64,000 nucleotides of DNA from Leuctra nigra. Taxonomy: Eukaryota > Arthropoda > Insecta > Plecoptera > Leuctridae. The notes beneath the pieces are model-generated. The model worked only from the letters and a program-made list of their open reading frames with translations, ran no database searches and was not told the origin of the DNA. The translations under genes and the position numbers were made by a program. Position 1 is the first letter of the stretch, and each line of letters opens with the position of its first letter. The DNA lies in the NCBI GenBank assembly GCA_934045905.1, contig OW203764.1, forward strand, positions 35,232,828 to 35,296,827, written 5' to 3'. Of this stretch, positions 50,135 through 60,368 are shown one piece after another.

Positions 50135-53124
50135 AACAAGCAGGTAACGTTCAATTTGGAATTGGCAGCGAGGAAATTCTACTAAGTGAACATCGTAACA
50201 GCAGAAGCTCTGCACACAAGATTAAGGAGGAGGAGGTTTTTTCTAAAACCTCGGAGACCTCATGTAGATCGATAGGGCATGCTCATCACCTTTTTCACAT
50301 CAACATTCGTAGCATTGTCACCAAGATCGACGAACTGGAGACCTTCATCGACTCGCAGGCAAATATGATTGATATCCTCTGTCTCACGGAGACATGGCTC
50401 TCCCGAGGGCAGGAAGATTCAATTGTAATTAATAATTACACATTGGCATCCCATTATTCTAGAGCTTCTAAGCGGGGAGGTGGTTCTTGCATATTTATCC
50501 GTAATGCAGCTCGGCTTGCGTTCGGCGCCTGTGATGTGACTTGCATCGACGGTATGCTGGAAGCAAGTGCGATTGAGATCCTCGGAGATAAGCCGATTAT
50601 TATCGTGACTATTTATCGGTCACCTGATCCGTCTAACATCAACTCTTTCTTGGAACATTTAGATAATATTCTACTGAAACTTAGCAGGAAAGGCAAGCGA
50701 GTGATTGCATGCGGTGACTGGAACCTAAATCTCCAGTTACCGCAAATCAAGGTGAGTCTTGAGAGTGTAGTCAAGGCTCACGGTTTTAGTATACTTGACT
50801 TTGGAGTAACCAGGTGCTGCGGCAATTCTGAATCTACCCTAGACGTGGTGATCTCCAACTACGATCAAGTCCAGTTTATACACAACATCGACCCTGGACT
50901 ATCTGACCATTCTGGACAACTAGTGTCATTCCCCATTAACGTCGATAATGCTCATATGAAACAATCTTCCCAAGAGTTCATCATGACAAGGAAGTTTCCA
51001 CCGCCGTCTGTCCAAGACTTCATAATGGATCTTGGGGAAGTTGACTGGTCAGAGATTTATACAAGGGACTCTGTAGATGATAAATACAATTTGTTCCTCC
51101 AATTGTTTACTCCACTTTTCGACAAACACTTTCCTAAAAGGAGGACCACTCTGCAGAACTCCAAGCCTCAAAAAGGCTGGTTGTCTCAAGAGATCCGTAA
51201 CATGAGCGATAGGAAGAGGGACATGTACTATTTAGTGAAGAGTGGGGCTGCCCCTGCACTCCAGGAGCCTCTCAATCGCCTGAAGAAGGAACTTAGAACT
51301 GCCGTTATCAAAGCCAAGAAGGACTATTATTCTGAAATCATTTCGGGATCTAGCAACACAGTGAGCACCATGTGGAGACTCATAAGGTCTCTAACTGGCA
51401 AAGGTCGACGTGAGGCTTTTCCAGCCTGGATAGAGAACAGCGACTCCTCAAAAGCCACTGACCCACTGGAAATTGCAAGTATATTCAACACACATTTCCT
51501 ATCTGTATGCACCAACATCACAGACCCAGCCTCCGACACAGCTAGTGAGTGCATGAAGCTTCTCAAGGTGGCGCATCCATCAATCGCTCCGGAAATATCT
51601 CTTCCGGACATGTCTGCAGACACTGTGCTGGACTTAATCAACCAATTTGAGTCGAAACCATCAGCTGGTTGGGATGAAGTCCCGATGTCTCTACTCAAGA
51701 AGTGTGGCCCATGGATCGCAGGGCCACTCGCTCACATATTCACACACTCATTAAGTTCTGGAGTATTCCCTGCAGGTCTAAAACCAGCGTTGGTAGTGCC
51801 TATACACAAGAAGGGAACGAAGACTGATTGCTCCAACTTTAGGCCTATCTCACTTTTATCTTCATTCTCTAAAATCATTGAGAAATTTATGCACCAACAG
51901 CTCACTACCCACTTCAACAACAACACCCTGTGGTCCCCTACGCAGCATGGGTTTCGTTCTGACCATTCTACCACTACTGCTGCCTTTGGTATGATTACTG
52001 GGATTGAGGAGGCCTTGGAGAGGAAGAACAAGGTTGGAGTTATACTATGTGATTTGTCTAAGGCCTTCGATTCAATGGACCACCAACTGCTGATGAACAA
52101 ACTCACGGTATATGGGATTACTGGTGTTTGTGGGGCATGGTTCGATTCCTACCTGAGTGGTAGGACTCAGAGAGTGCAGCTTAATGAACACTTCTCCTCT
52201 TGGGAACCCGTCACCAAAGGTGTGCCCCAGGGCTCCATCTTGGGGCCCCTTCTCTTCTCTATCATGGTGAACGATCTTGCCCCAAACATCTGTACCAACC
52301 ATTCAGGAAGAAGTGTAATCCAGTATGCTGATGATTCCAGTGCCACAATTGAAGCTCTAACCGCCAACCAACTAGCGGCTGAAGTCCATTTAGCCATGGA
52401 TCATTTTGTTAACTGGTTCACCCCTAACAAACTTCTATTGAATCGTACCAAGACCGAGATTATAACCTTCGAACCTCGCGGCAAACACTCTGATAATATG
52501 CTGTCTATCAGCTCGTGCTCCAGCGTGAAGTATCTTGGTATAACTATTGATAGAAACCTATCCTGGGTTCCGCATATCGATCATCTAGTTAAAAAACTTT
52601 CTTCAGCGCGCTTTGTAATGCGTACATTAGCCCTGAATTGCAACTTATTTGCTTTACGATCAGCCTACTTTGCGTACGTTCACTCAATACTCCAGTATGG
52701 TATCATCTTTTGGGGCGGTACGCTAGACAGCAATAGGGCTTTTCGCGCTCAGAAGAAAGTCATCCGGATCATACTCTCTCTTGGATATAGTGCGTCATGC
52801 AGAGATAAGTTCCGGGAGGTAGCAATACTACCTCTCCCATGTATCTACATTTTGGCAGTGTGTTTGTTTACACGGGACAACCTGCATTTGTTCAATGACA
52901 ACAGCCACCACATGTATGGAACTAGAGGTGCCTCCAATTTAAAACATGAATACTGCCGCTTAAATACCACGTCTCAGGGTGTCATGCAGTCTGGCCGCAG
53001 ACTGTACAACCATGTGCCGCAAGAAATCAGGAACATTGAGTCCAGGAGCGGTTTCAAGTATATTTTAAAGATGTTCCTTATGAAGCATTCCTTTTACAGT
53101 GTAAATGAATTTCTTGAATGCTGA
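50059..53124 (+). CDS. LINE ORF2: APE endonuclease and reverse transcriptase
   Basis: The frame is open from 50059 to the stop at 53124; the first ATG is at 50365 (919 residues). From that ATG: LTETWL with catalytic Glu9, GDWN at 117-120, and SDH at 180-182 define an apurinic-type endonuclease. The reverse transcriptase has IPIHKKG-like motif 1, NFRPISLLSSFSKIIEK, DLSKAFDS (from 563), GVPQGSILGPLLFS and the YADD active site at 654-657. The C-terminus has the HHMYGTR...YNHVPQEI...FK tail usual in the CR1/Jockey group. The endonuclease opening (HINIRS, with catalytic Asn) is encoded upstream of the first ATG, at codon -21, with no stop between. Translation must therefore start upstream without AUG, by frameshift or by reinitiation, unless this copy lost its start. 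Confidence 0.88.
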   Translation, partial: SGLLACGCGNKAVFSATSKFLPNLVKQAGNVQFGIGSEEILLSEHRNSRSSAHKIKEEEVFSKTSETSCRSIGHAHHLFHINIRSIVTKIDELETFIDSQANMIDILCLTETWLSRGQEDSIVINNYTLASHYSRASKRGGGSCIFIRNAARLAFGACDVTCIDGMLEASAIEILGDKPIIIVTIYRSPDPSNINSFLEHLDNILLKLSRKGKRVIACGDWNLNLQLPQIKVSLESVVKAHGFSILDFGVTRCCGNSESTLDVVISNYDQVQFIHNIDPGLSDHSGQLVSFPINVDNAHMKQSSQEFIMTRKFPPPSVQDFIMDLGEVDWSEIYTRDSVDDKYNLFLQLFTPLFDKHFPKRRTTLQNSKPQKGWLSQEIRNMSDRKRDMYYLVKSGAAPALQEPLNRLKKELRTAVIKAKKDYYSEIISGSSNTVSTMWRLIRSLTGKGRREAFPAWIENSDSSKATDPLEIASIFNTHFLSVCTNITDPASDTASECMKLLKVAHPSIAPEISLPDMSADTVLDLINQFESKPSAGWDEVPMSLLKKCGPWIAGPLAHIFTHSLSSGVFPAGLKPALVVPIHKKGTKTDCSNFRPISLLSSFSKIIEKFMHQQLTTHFNNNTLWSPTQHGFRSDHSTTTAAFGMITGIEEALERKNKVGVILCDLSKAFDSMDHQLLMNKLTVYGITGVCGAWFDSYLSGRTQRVQLNEHFSSWEPVTKGVPQGSILGPLLFSIMVNDLAPNICTNHSGRSVIQYADDSSATIEALTANQLAAEVHLAMDHFVNWFTPNKLLLNRTKTEIITFEPRGKHSDNMLSISSCSSVKYLGITIDRNLSWVPHIDHLVKKLSSARFVMRTLALNCNLFALRSAYFAYVHSILQYGIIFWGGTLDSNRAFRAQKKVIRIILSLGYSASCRDKFREVAILPLPCIYILAVCLFTRDNLHLFNDNSHHMYGTRGASNLKHEYCRLNTTSQGVMQSGRRLYNHVPQEIRNIESRSGFKYILKMFLMKHSFYSVNEFLEC

Positions 53125-53501
53125 TTTATATGTATATTTATATGTTCGCTTCGCTTTTAGCGCAATACTTTCACTATTTTAACTTGTAATATGTGTTAAC
53201 ATTCGAATGTATTTTTACAATTTGTCTTTGTTACTCAATATGTTTCAATGCTCAAATGTCATATTATAGTTATTATTTTAGTTCTGACTTTGTAATGCAA
53301 TTGTAATTGCTTCCTACAAATAAATAATACAATACAATAATACAATTACAAATTAACTGGAATAAAATTTCACTAGCCTTTCCTATTATAAAGGAAGTGT
53401 AAAATGTAGTTGCGTCGATCAGACAAGAACATACGTGACGTCACTGATATTTCAGTCAACTTACGGACTGTAGATGAAAGCTTGTCCAGTATTTCTCGTA
53501 C

Positions 53502-53744
53502 CTCCACAATGCGCCTGGCTGAAGAGTTGGTACCCCTGCCTGCACGTGCACACGTACGAGCCTGGCACGTTGGTGCACGTGTGTTCGCACGTGTCGTTGA
53601 GACTGCACTCGTCCACGTCCATGCACGTCCTCTCGTCGGCCGGGTCGATACGATAGCCGCGCGGGCAGACGCACTCGTAGTGGCCGATGCCGTTGAGACA
53701 TTGGTGTTGGCACCCGCCGTTGGAGACGGCACACTCGTCCACGT
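53502..53744 (-). CDS. SCUBE: SCUBE exon: two EGF repeats
   Basis: A 243-bp phase 1-1 exon between ACGTTGTATTAG and GTACGAG. It encodes two complete six-cysteine EGF repeats. The first starts [16 protein letters not shown] with [10 protein letters not shown], the second [15 protein letters not shown] with [10 protein letters not shown]. Both have the DxDEC calcium-binding start and the C-x-N-x4-Y-x-C hydroxylation consensus. Symmetric phase-1 exons let EGF units be duplicated or skipped in frame. Confidence 0.92.
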
Positions 53745-53840
53745 CTAATACAACGTCATTTTACTTACACTCTGGTAATGTAACACTGTCTGTGTACGCG
53801 TGTTTGTTATTGTTTTTGTCTGCACTGCCTAGGTCACACC

Positions 53841-54436
53841 GATTAAGGCCGATGCACAATAGGGAAGTCTCTTAGAATGTAGAATGATCTCGATGATCAA
53901 AAAATTTAATCTGTGGGATAAATACTCTAGTAGCAAAGCTTTAATCGAATCTGAATAAAAAGAGTCACTTATCGCGAGCGCAAGAACGACCCAAGGGACA
54001 AATGACGTCAAAAACGTGTATTGAATCACATAAACCCAATGTATAATCATGATGAGACCGGTTGCTGATAACATTGCTGTCTACGTCATAATCGTTCATG
54101 TTGTCCAACTCCGTTTTACCAGCCTGAATGTTAGGCGATATTTCAATGCGAGATTTGACAATGAAAATGACAAACTAGACAAGGAAAACAAGTGTTGACA
54201 TTTATCATTTTTCCTCTAGTTTTTATTTTCAATTTAAGAAAAAATGAGGAGACTTCCCTATTGACGCAGACGGACGATGCGGACGGACGACGGAGACGGA
54301 TACGATGTTGAAGTCGTCGTCCGTCCGCGTCCGATTGTGAACAGCCAGAGTGAATATGTCATGCCTAAACATTGTATCCGTCTCCGTCGTCCGTCCGCGT
54401 CGTCCGTCTGCGTCAGTTGTGCATCGGCGTTTAATC
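53841..54436. mobile_element. MITE with GATTAA..GCCGATGCACAA inverted ends
   Basis: The outer inverted ends are GATTAAGGCCGATGCACAA (53841) and the complement of GATTAAACGCCGATGCACAA (ending 54436). Inside, two 48-bp arms rich in GACGGACG (54262-54309 and 54368-54415) are inverted copies with about two mismatches. CAATAGGGAAGTCTC (about 53858) is also inverted at about 54249. The roughly 600-bp unit has no coding frame and lies in the SCUBE intron. Confidence 0.65.
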
Positions 54437-55076
54437 CATCGATCTGAAATGTTGCACTCTCCCAAATAATAAACGGTACTTGGTACAAAACGTATTGGCT
54501 GCTGGGCCGGTTCCTTGACAATTATTCCTTGTTATTATCAATGAAATCAGAGCTCACCTAAAAGAGTTAGATAATGCGTTAGCACTGACTTCATGGGATG
54601 ATGCCATCAAACCTTAATCAGTCAATTCATTTTCTTTCGAGTACCGTTTATTATTTGGGGAGAGTACATATAGATTTTGAGCAAAATCAACTTATTAGTT
54701 GAAATGTGAATTGAATAGTTAGTCCGATAAGGTTCATATTTTGCATGGTTATTGGGACCAACATTTCACCATGTTTCTTAGATTTTCAGATAAATTGGTT
54801 AAAAACTTCAAAAGTAGCTCTAATTTTTTACTTATTTTTAAATAATTTTAAAATTTGTTTGATGGAGAAGAAATTCTGCAATAAATTCTGCAATAAACTG
54901 CTTAATAAGTTATGAAATAATATATGTAGATATGTCGACATAATTGTTAATAATTATAAATAAATCCTACCTATGCCACCAATTGTAATATTCTTATAAA
55001 AGTGACTAATGTAAAACAAGCTCGACTAAGCGTGCAGCTGCTGCGCAGGACTGCTGCGCAGGACGCCGCTACTCAC

Positions 55077-55193
55077 CCGAGCACGTCTGCGCGTCGGCGT
55101 TGAGCACGTAGCCGTTGGGGCAGCTGCACACGACGCCGACGTCCGTGTTGGCGCAGCGCTTCTGACAGCCGCCGTTGTTCACGGAGCACGAGG
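55077..55193 (-). CDS. SCUBE: SCUBE exon: single EGF repeat
   Basis: A 117-bp phase 1-1 exon between TTTTGTCCCCCAG and GTGAGT. It encodes one EGF repeat with six cysteines: SCSVNNGGCQKRC, VVCSCPNGYVL and TC. It lacks the calcium-binding DxDE start. It is very GC-rich within an AT-rich intron background, and too short to show as a start-to-stop frame. Confidence 0.9.
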
Positions 55194-56025
55194 CTGGGGG
55201 ACAAAACATGACGTCATCACTTGTTGCACATTCGTTAAACAATTACTCGATATCTGTCACCACATCATGATGGATTTGTGAGGGAATGTGTTTTGTAGAC
55301 TGTTTCTCTACTTTCTTTTAGTTTTATTTTTAATATATTATATTGCTTGTGCTTTATTCTATGTATCTTATGCTTAAAAATATTGAAAATCCCCTCATTT
55401 TGAACATTTTATTATCCTCAAATATTTGTGGGGCCATACAAAATCATTAGATCTTCATGATAGCCTAATATGGACACGATTTCACTTGGCTGGAGACACT
55501 TCAAATTTCAATTTATCTCAGAAACTAGACACGAGGAGTGTTCAACTTTTTTAATGATTATGTATGGCATGATTATCAATAAGTAATCACTGTGACCACG
55601 ACCCTATCGGTGGAGCCACCTTAACTTTATTGCTACAAAAAGCATCATTTTCAGTTCTAATTGAAATATTTGGGACACACATTATTTACTTTTTTAAGAT
55701 CGATTCACCGGCTCCATAATAAAACAATCTTATGCACTGTCATTACATCTGAAGGGTTCAAGGAAATAACCCTATACATAAGTCACATTCGGATGAAACT
55801 GACAAAAAAGCGGGTTCAGGTTGAAACTTGTATCTATCTTCCATACAAATTGATATTTCAATTGCGTTTTCCAAGACTTTGTGGCAATATTTACTAAATC
55901 CGAGGGAATATTCTGAAAGCTCATAAAAATCACTGCAAGATTACACCATAAACTTTTTTTTTAATTGGCTTATAGCTTTCTTTCCCTGTTGTACCCTTCA
56001 TCTCATTTCGTCACTCATCGATTTA

Positions 56026-56142
56026 GGTGCATAAAATGATAACTTTCTTGTCACGGTGACAAGCTTCTCATCTCAATGTTATTCACGGCCTTCTAGGGTC
56101 TTGTCACCGTGACAAGGAAGTTATCATTTATGTGATCGCACC
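56026..56142. mobile_element. Short hairpin MITE in a SCUBE intron
   Basis: GGTGCATAAAATGATAACTT...CTTGTCAC(G)GTGACAAG (56026-56063) is mirrored by 56100-56142, with a 5-nt indel and one mismatch. Each arm also ends in its own CTTGTCAC/GTGACAAG palindrome. Total length is about 117 bp with a loop of roughly 36 nt. Confidence 0.6.
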
Positions 56143-56207
56143 CCTGGTCACATGTGTATACTACGATTAATTCCTCATCACATTCTCACGTTGTTGTTAC
56201 AACTCAC

Positions 56208-56450
56208 CTGTGCATTTCCTGCCGTCCAGCCCCAGGAGATACTTGTACTGACACGTACAGACGGGCCCTGCCTCTGTGTCCAGACAGTGATGCTGACAGC
56301 CTCCGTTGCCTAGGCGACACTTCCTGATGCAGCTCTTGCCGTCGGTCAGGTTGAGTTGGTAGTCGGACCAGCAGGTACATGTGCGCATGTTCCCGTACAG
56401 CCCGGCGGAACATGTGTGGTGGCAGCCATGTTGGAAGCAGGGAGACTCCT
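56208..56450 (-). CDS. SCUBE: SCUBE exon: two EGF-like repeats
   Basis: A 243-bp phase 1-1 exon between CATGATGTTCAG and GTGAGTTG. The first repeat (ESPCFQHGCHHTC, RTCTCWSDYQL, SC) and the second (KCRLGNGGCQHHC, PVCTCQYKYLL, KC) each have six cysteines. Neither has the calcium-binding DxDE start. It follows the 61235-61483 exon in phase. Confidence 0.92.
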
Positions 56451-58192
56451 CTGAACATCATGTGAGCGTCAAGATTAGGAGAGGCCAGGGGGGAAAATAG
56501 GTACTGTTATCTAGTATTATGTAGGTACTAGAGGGTCCCGTCATGTAAAACATGACCAATGTGCACCAGTGAGGTATGCGTAAATATAAAACGACAGCAA
56601 TATTTGTCAGCAGAGTGTGCGTCGTTAATACACTTGACGTCGTTGATGACCCAATCTTAACAGAATACGTTAACAAATGAGGAACGAAGAAAAGCAATTT
56701 GATCATACCTATTATGGTGAAACAATTTCATATAAGTTTCCAAATTTACACCAGAGTATTCGTACTAAGTAAAAATAAGAAGAAAAACAATGTATGCGCC
56801 GTAAAAAATATATTATATATAATACGTTACGTTGATACCGTGACCTGATGCCCACGACCTTTTCTTCATTTGTGATGCTATTACATGGTATCTACGGTTT
56901 CATTATATACGTTCCTCAGATGTAGGGCGGAAGTAAATTTGTTTGATTTTGCGGTGCACAGTTTTGGATTGTAATCAAGCTCTATCAAGTACCGTTTCAC
57001 TGATGTTAACAAATAGCGTTATATTGAAGTATTCTCTTACAATAACTCATGTCACCATTACAAATGATTGGTTGATGTCAGAAATACTGTTCTCTGAGCT
57101 CACTTCAAGAATATTGAAATGGACTTCAGCCCATCTACCTCTAATTAAAGTATAGATATTCAGTTGACAATGTAAAACTTAAACATTGGTGCTTCAAACT
57201 TTATCAACAGCAACATGAATTCGTTGTCAATACGTGACTCAATACAGACCACTCTACGAAATTAGAAACGACTGAAAATGATTTATCGAACAACATTATT
57301 TAAAAACTTCGTCGGTTAGTTGGTTTGAGGGTTACAGAGCCGTGTTGATTAAATGTAGGAAGAAAATAATACTTTTGATCGTTTGCAAATTGTATCTTGA
57401 GGCCAATGTTAAAAATCTATCGGCTTTGTTTGGTTTTCATGGCCCTCTAAAATGCAGAGGAAATGAAAAATTTATAAAAATTACACTTTGACGTTTCTTA
57501 GCGTGAAGAAGTTTTCTATGTTATGTCTCTTTTGTACGGTTATTATGTGTTATAGTAGATTTTTAACACACTCAAAGGGATAAGGATTACGTTTTAGGTA
57601 AGCTATGATTATTTCTTTACTTTGTGAAGGCAAATGACGTATTTTTAGACACGATTGGCAATGAAAGGCCACCATTTTAAATACAAAATAGTGCCTTTTT
57701 CAATGTAATGTAAAGATTTGGACAGTTATTCTGTGTTAAAATACATTTCTTATAAACACAAAGGGATAAGGATTGCCATTTAGGTAAGTTTCAGTTATTT
57801 ATTTATGCACAAAGAGCAGTAGATGTATTTTGGACATGATTTGGGCAATGTAACGTCGACCATTTTAATTTTAAATACAACATAGACAGTGTGCGCGCGA
57901 AATTGAGAGGATGCGCGCGCAGGCGTTCCTGACACACAGATAGACAGACAGAGCTGGGTAACTATAAGTAAGATTGTTCTGGAGATAATATTTATGGTTT
58001 AGCGAACCGGTTCGAAAACCGAACCGAACGGAACCGGCTTTAGATGTTCGCGAACTGAACCTTAAAATGAAATATCCGAACCGAACCTCCCTTGCTACGC
58101 CAATGTGACATTCCCGCCAACATTTCATTCCAGTGTCGTGTTCTAGATAGAAATATGTGTGACTTAAAGAAGCCAAAGAAATAATAATACTA
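56451..58192. other. SCUBE intron with dispersed repeats
   Basis: 56940-57160 is a diverged copy of 62790-63000 (both contain GTAATCAAGCTCTATCAA, ACTGATGTTAACAAAT and TTGAAGTATTCTCTTACA). 57570-57720 and 57755-57900 are direct repeats of about 150 bp around AAAGGGATAAGGATT. GAACCGGTTCGAAAACCGAA near 58000 and AAGTTCGGTTCGGTTAAA near 60520 may be inverted ends of an older element into which the foldback at 58193 inserted. Confidence 0.5.
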
Positions 58193-59240
58193 GGAAACCG
58201 CTCAGTGTAACGCGTTGATGAGCGAGCACGGATACGCGCAAATTCTCGAACCGGAAATGCGTACACAACGCACAGAAAACATATACATCCATATTGAATT
58301 GATTATGTTATCAACTTAAAAGTGTATGCTTTTCATCGAAACTTTAAAATAGCATCTAAGCACCTGGTTCATAAAGCAAATCAGAATCAATTTTCAATTG
58401 GCACTGGAAAACATTCATTTCGATACTTCATTACTGACAGATATTAAAAATGTCAATAACTTCATACGTTCTTAACTGATTGGGATGAAATTTTGTAAAA
58501 TAAGAGACAATATTGGTCTTAATGATCATGCAAAATATGAGTTTGATCAGAATTATCGAAGATCGTTTTCATTTTTCAGCCTATCAGGAGTTATTTATTT
58601 AAATTTTAACCAATGAATGGATTTCAAAAAAAATTATGGTATGCAAACAGAGAAGGTTGGTTTTACATGTGTACAACATTCAGCTCGATCAAAGAAAAAC
58701 ACTGATCTGTATAGCCAAAACATGAGTTTGATCAGATTTATCGAAGACCAGTTTCATTTTTCAACCTACCATCAGGAGATGTTTATTTAAATTTTAACCA
58801 ATCAATTTTTTCCAAAAAATTAGGGGTCAGCAAACAGAAAAGGTTGTCTCCACATGTGTGCAAAATTTCAGCTCGATCGAAGAAAAACTCTGACCTGTAT
58901 AGCGTCAGTAAACGGAAAAAAAAAAAAAAAAAACAGAGGTCCGTGCCAAAAGAGCCAAAAGGAGACGCTCGCTTCGCTCGCTCAACAAATTGTTACAGTT
59001 CATTAACAATTTTAATTGAGCGAGCGAAGCGAGCGTCTCCTTTCGTCTCATTTGGCACGGACCTCTGTTTTTTTTCTTCTTTTTTTTGTATTTTTTTTTT
59101 GTTGGGTGAGGCTGTACAGGTCAGAGTTTTTCTTCGATCGAGCTGAAATTTTGCACACATGTAAAACCAACCTTCTCTGTTTGCAGACCATAATTTTTTT
59201 GAAATCCATGTATTGGTTAAAATTTAAATAAATATCTCCT

Positions 59241-59746
59241 AAGGAGATGAACCAGCTTCAGGCAGCTGAGATGAAGTTTTTGAGGAGTGTAAAGGGGGTG
59301 ACAAGAATGGATAGGATTCGAAGTGTGAGGATAAGAAGAGAGCTTGGGGTTGAAAGATTGGTGTTCAAGCTGGGAAGAGAGAGGCTTAGGTGGTTCGGCC
59401 ACATGAAGAGGATGAGAACCGATAGTGTGCCAAGGAGGGTGTTTGAAGCAGCTACAGTGGGAACACGGAGAGTGGGGCGTCCGAGAGACAGGTGGATTGG
59501 AATGATCAAGGAGGATGTGTTGGAGAGAGGAGGAAGGTGGAGTGAGTTGGAGGCTGAGAGACAGTGGGAGGACAGAACACGGTGGAAGGAATTTGTGGAA
59601 CAGTTAGAAGTGGAAGAAGAAGATGAGGAAGATGAGGAGGAGACGCCAGGCGTGGCCGGCCAGTTTCCAGGAGTCCTGCGGCTCTAGTGTTGGTGGAAAT
59701 ACCCACCCCCTGACCCATTCAATTGGAAACAGGGATGGATTATTAT
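59241..59746 (+). mobile_element. 5'-truncated LINE insertion with 8-bp target duplication
   Basis: TATCTCCT at 59233-59240 is repeated at 59747-59754, and the insertion ends in an ATTATT tail. Both are marks of target-primed reverse transcription. Removing it restores the right arm of the foldback element, so it inserted after that element. Confidence 0.8.
59247..59687 (+). pseudogene. LINE reverse-transcriptase C-terminal fragment
   Basis: 146 codons carry the familiar LINE tail: QAAEMKFLRSVKGVTRMDR, RELGVERL, RLRWFGHMKRM, GRPRDRWIG and RWKEFVEQ. It is common in insect genomes as 'endonuclease-reverse transcriptase' fragments. The catalytic endonuclease and RT motifs are absent, so it is not a functional gene in spite of the intact frame. 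An acidic Glu/Asp-rich run precedes the stop. Confidence 0.85.
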
Positions 59747-59939
59747 TATCTCCTGATAGGCTGAAAAATGAAAACGGTATTCGATAATTCAGATCAAACT
59801 CATATTTTGCATGATCATTAAGACCAACATTGTCTCTTATTTTACAAAATTTCATCCCAATCAGTTAAGAACGTATGAACTTATTAACATTTTTAATATC
59901 TGTCAGTAATGAAGTATCAAAATGAATGTTTTCCAGTGT

Positions 59940-60159
59940 CAATGGGGTTGTTCACTGCCATTTGCTCTCACTCGCAGCGCTAGCAGCAATGGAGGTATCT
60001 CTCTCTGATTGGTTGGTTTCTGAATCCAAGATCTATGAATCAAACTCCCGCCAAGATTTAAAAACCTTCCATTCCGCTAGATGCATTTTGATTGGCTCTC
60101 TCCCGGACGATTAGAACAGCAGCGCCATCTACAATAGTTTTGCATGAACAACCCAATTG
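59940..60159. mobile_element. 220-bp nested MITE
   Basis: CAATGGGGTTGTTCA at the left and TGAACAACCCAATTG at the right are inverted with one mismatch. It splits the right arm of the foldback element between the sequences matching CCAGTG and CAATTGAA of the left arm. Non-coding. Confidence 0.65.
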
Positions 60160-60368
60160 AATTGCATCTGATTTGCTATATTTACCAGGATGCTTAGATG
60201 TTATTTTCAAGTTTCAATGAAAAGCATAATATGTTGTATTAATTGAGTGATCATATTTCAATTCAATATGGATGTTTATGTTTTCTGTGCTTGTGTACGC
60301 ATTTCCGGTTCGAGAAATTGCACGTCCCCGTGCTCGCTCACCAACGCGTTACACTGAGCGTTTTCCTA

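Larger units (their letters stand above)
48800..53345 (+). mobile_element. Near-full-length non-LTR retrotransposon (CR1/Jockey superfamily)
   Basis: Two overlapping open frames (ORF1 and an endonuclease/reverse transcriptase ORF2) are followed by a 3' region with AAATAAATAATACAATAC at about 53320-53345, a typical short-repeat tail. The 5' boundary is uncertain: the foldback-family sequence ends near 48760 and ORF1 starts at 49097. All endonuclease and RT signatures are present and neither ORF has an internal stop, so the copy looks young. It lies in a SCUBE intron in antisense orientation to that gene. Target-site duplications were not identified. Confidence 0.85.
46286..53501 (-). other. 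Large SCUBE intron (7.2 kb) filled with mobile elements
   Basis: The exons on either side join in phase (G|AT), so no extra exon is needed. It holds half copies of the foldback family (47430-48760), a short hairpin (47144-47212) and a near-complete LINE (about 49.0-53.3 kb) in the opposite orientation to the gene. Confidence 0.7.
58193..60366. mobile_element. Foldback DNA element with TA duplication and two nested insertions
   Basis: The ends GGAAACCGCTCAGTGTAACG and its complement (CGTTACACTGAGCGTTTTCC) are flanked by TA at 58191-58192 and 60367-60368. Left arm 58193-about 58985 and right arm from about 59020 are inverted copies. They meet at GAGACGCTCGCTTCGCTCGC, whose complement lies near 59025. 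The right arm is interrupted by a LINE fragment (59241-59746) and a small MITE (59940-60159). The TA duplication suggests the Tc1/mariner group, but no transposase is present. Confidence 0.75.

Noticed and set aside
57871..58266. 131-codon minus-strand frame
   Set aside because: Crosses the boundary of the foldback element and dispersed repeats; no domain.
59247..59687. Host gene of 146 codons
   Set aside because: It is a LINE reverse-transcriptase tail flanked by an 8-bp target duplication and an ATT tail.
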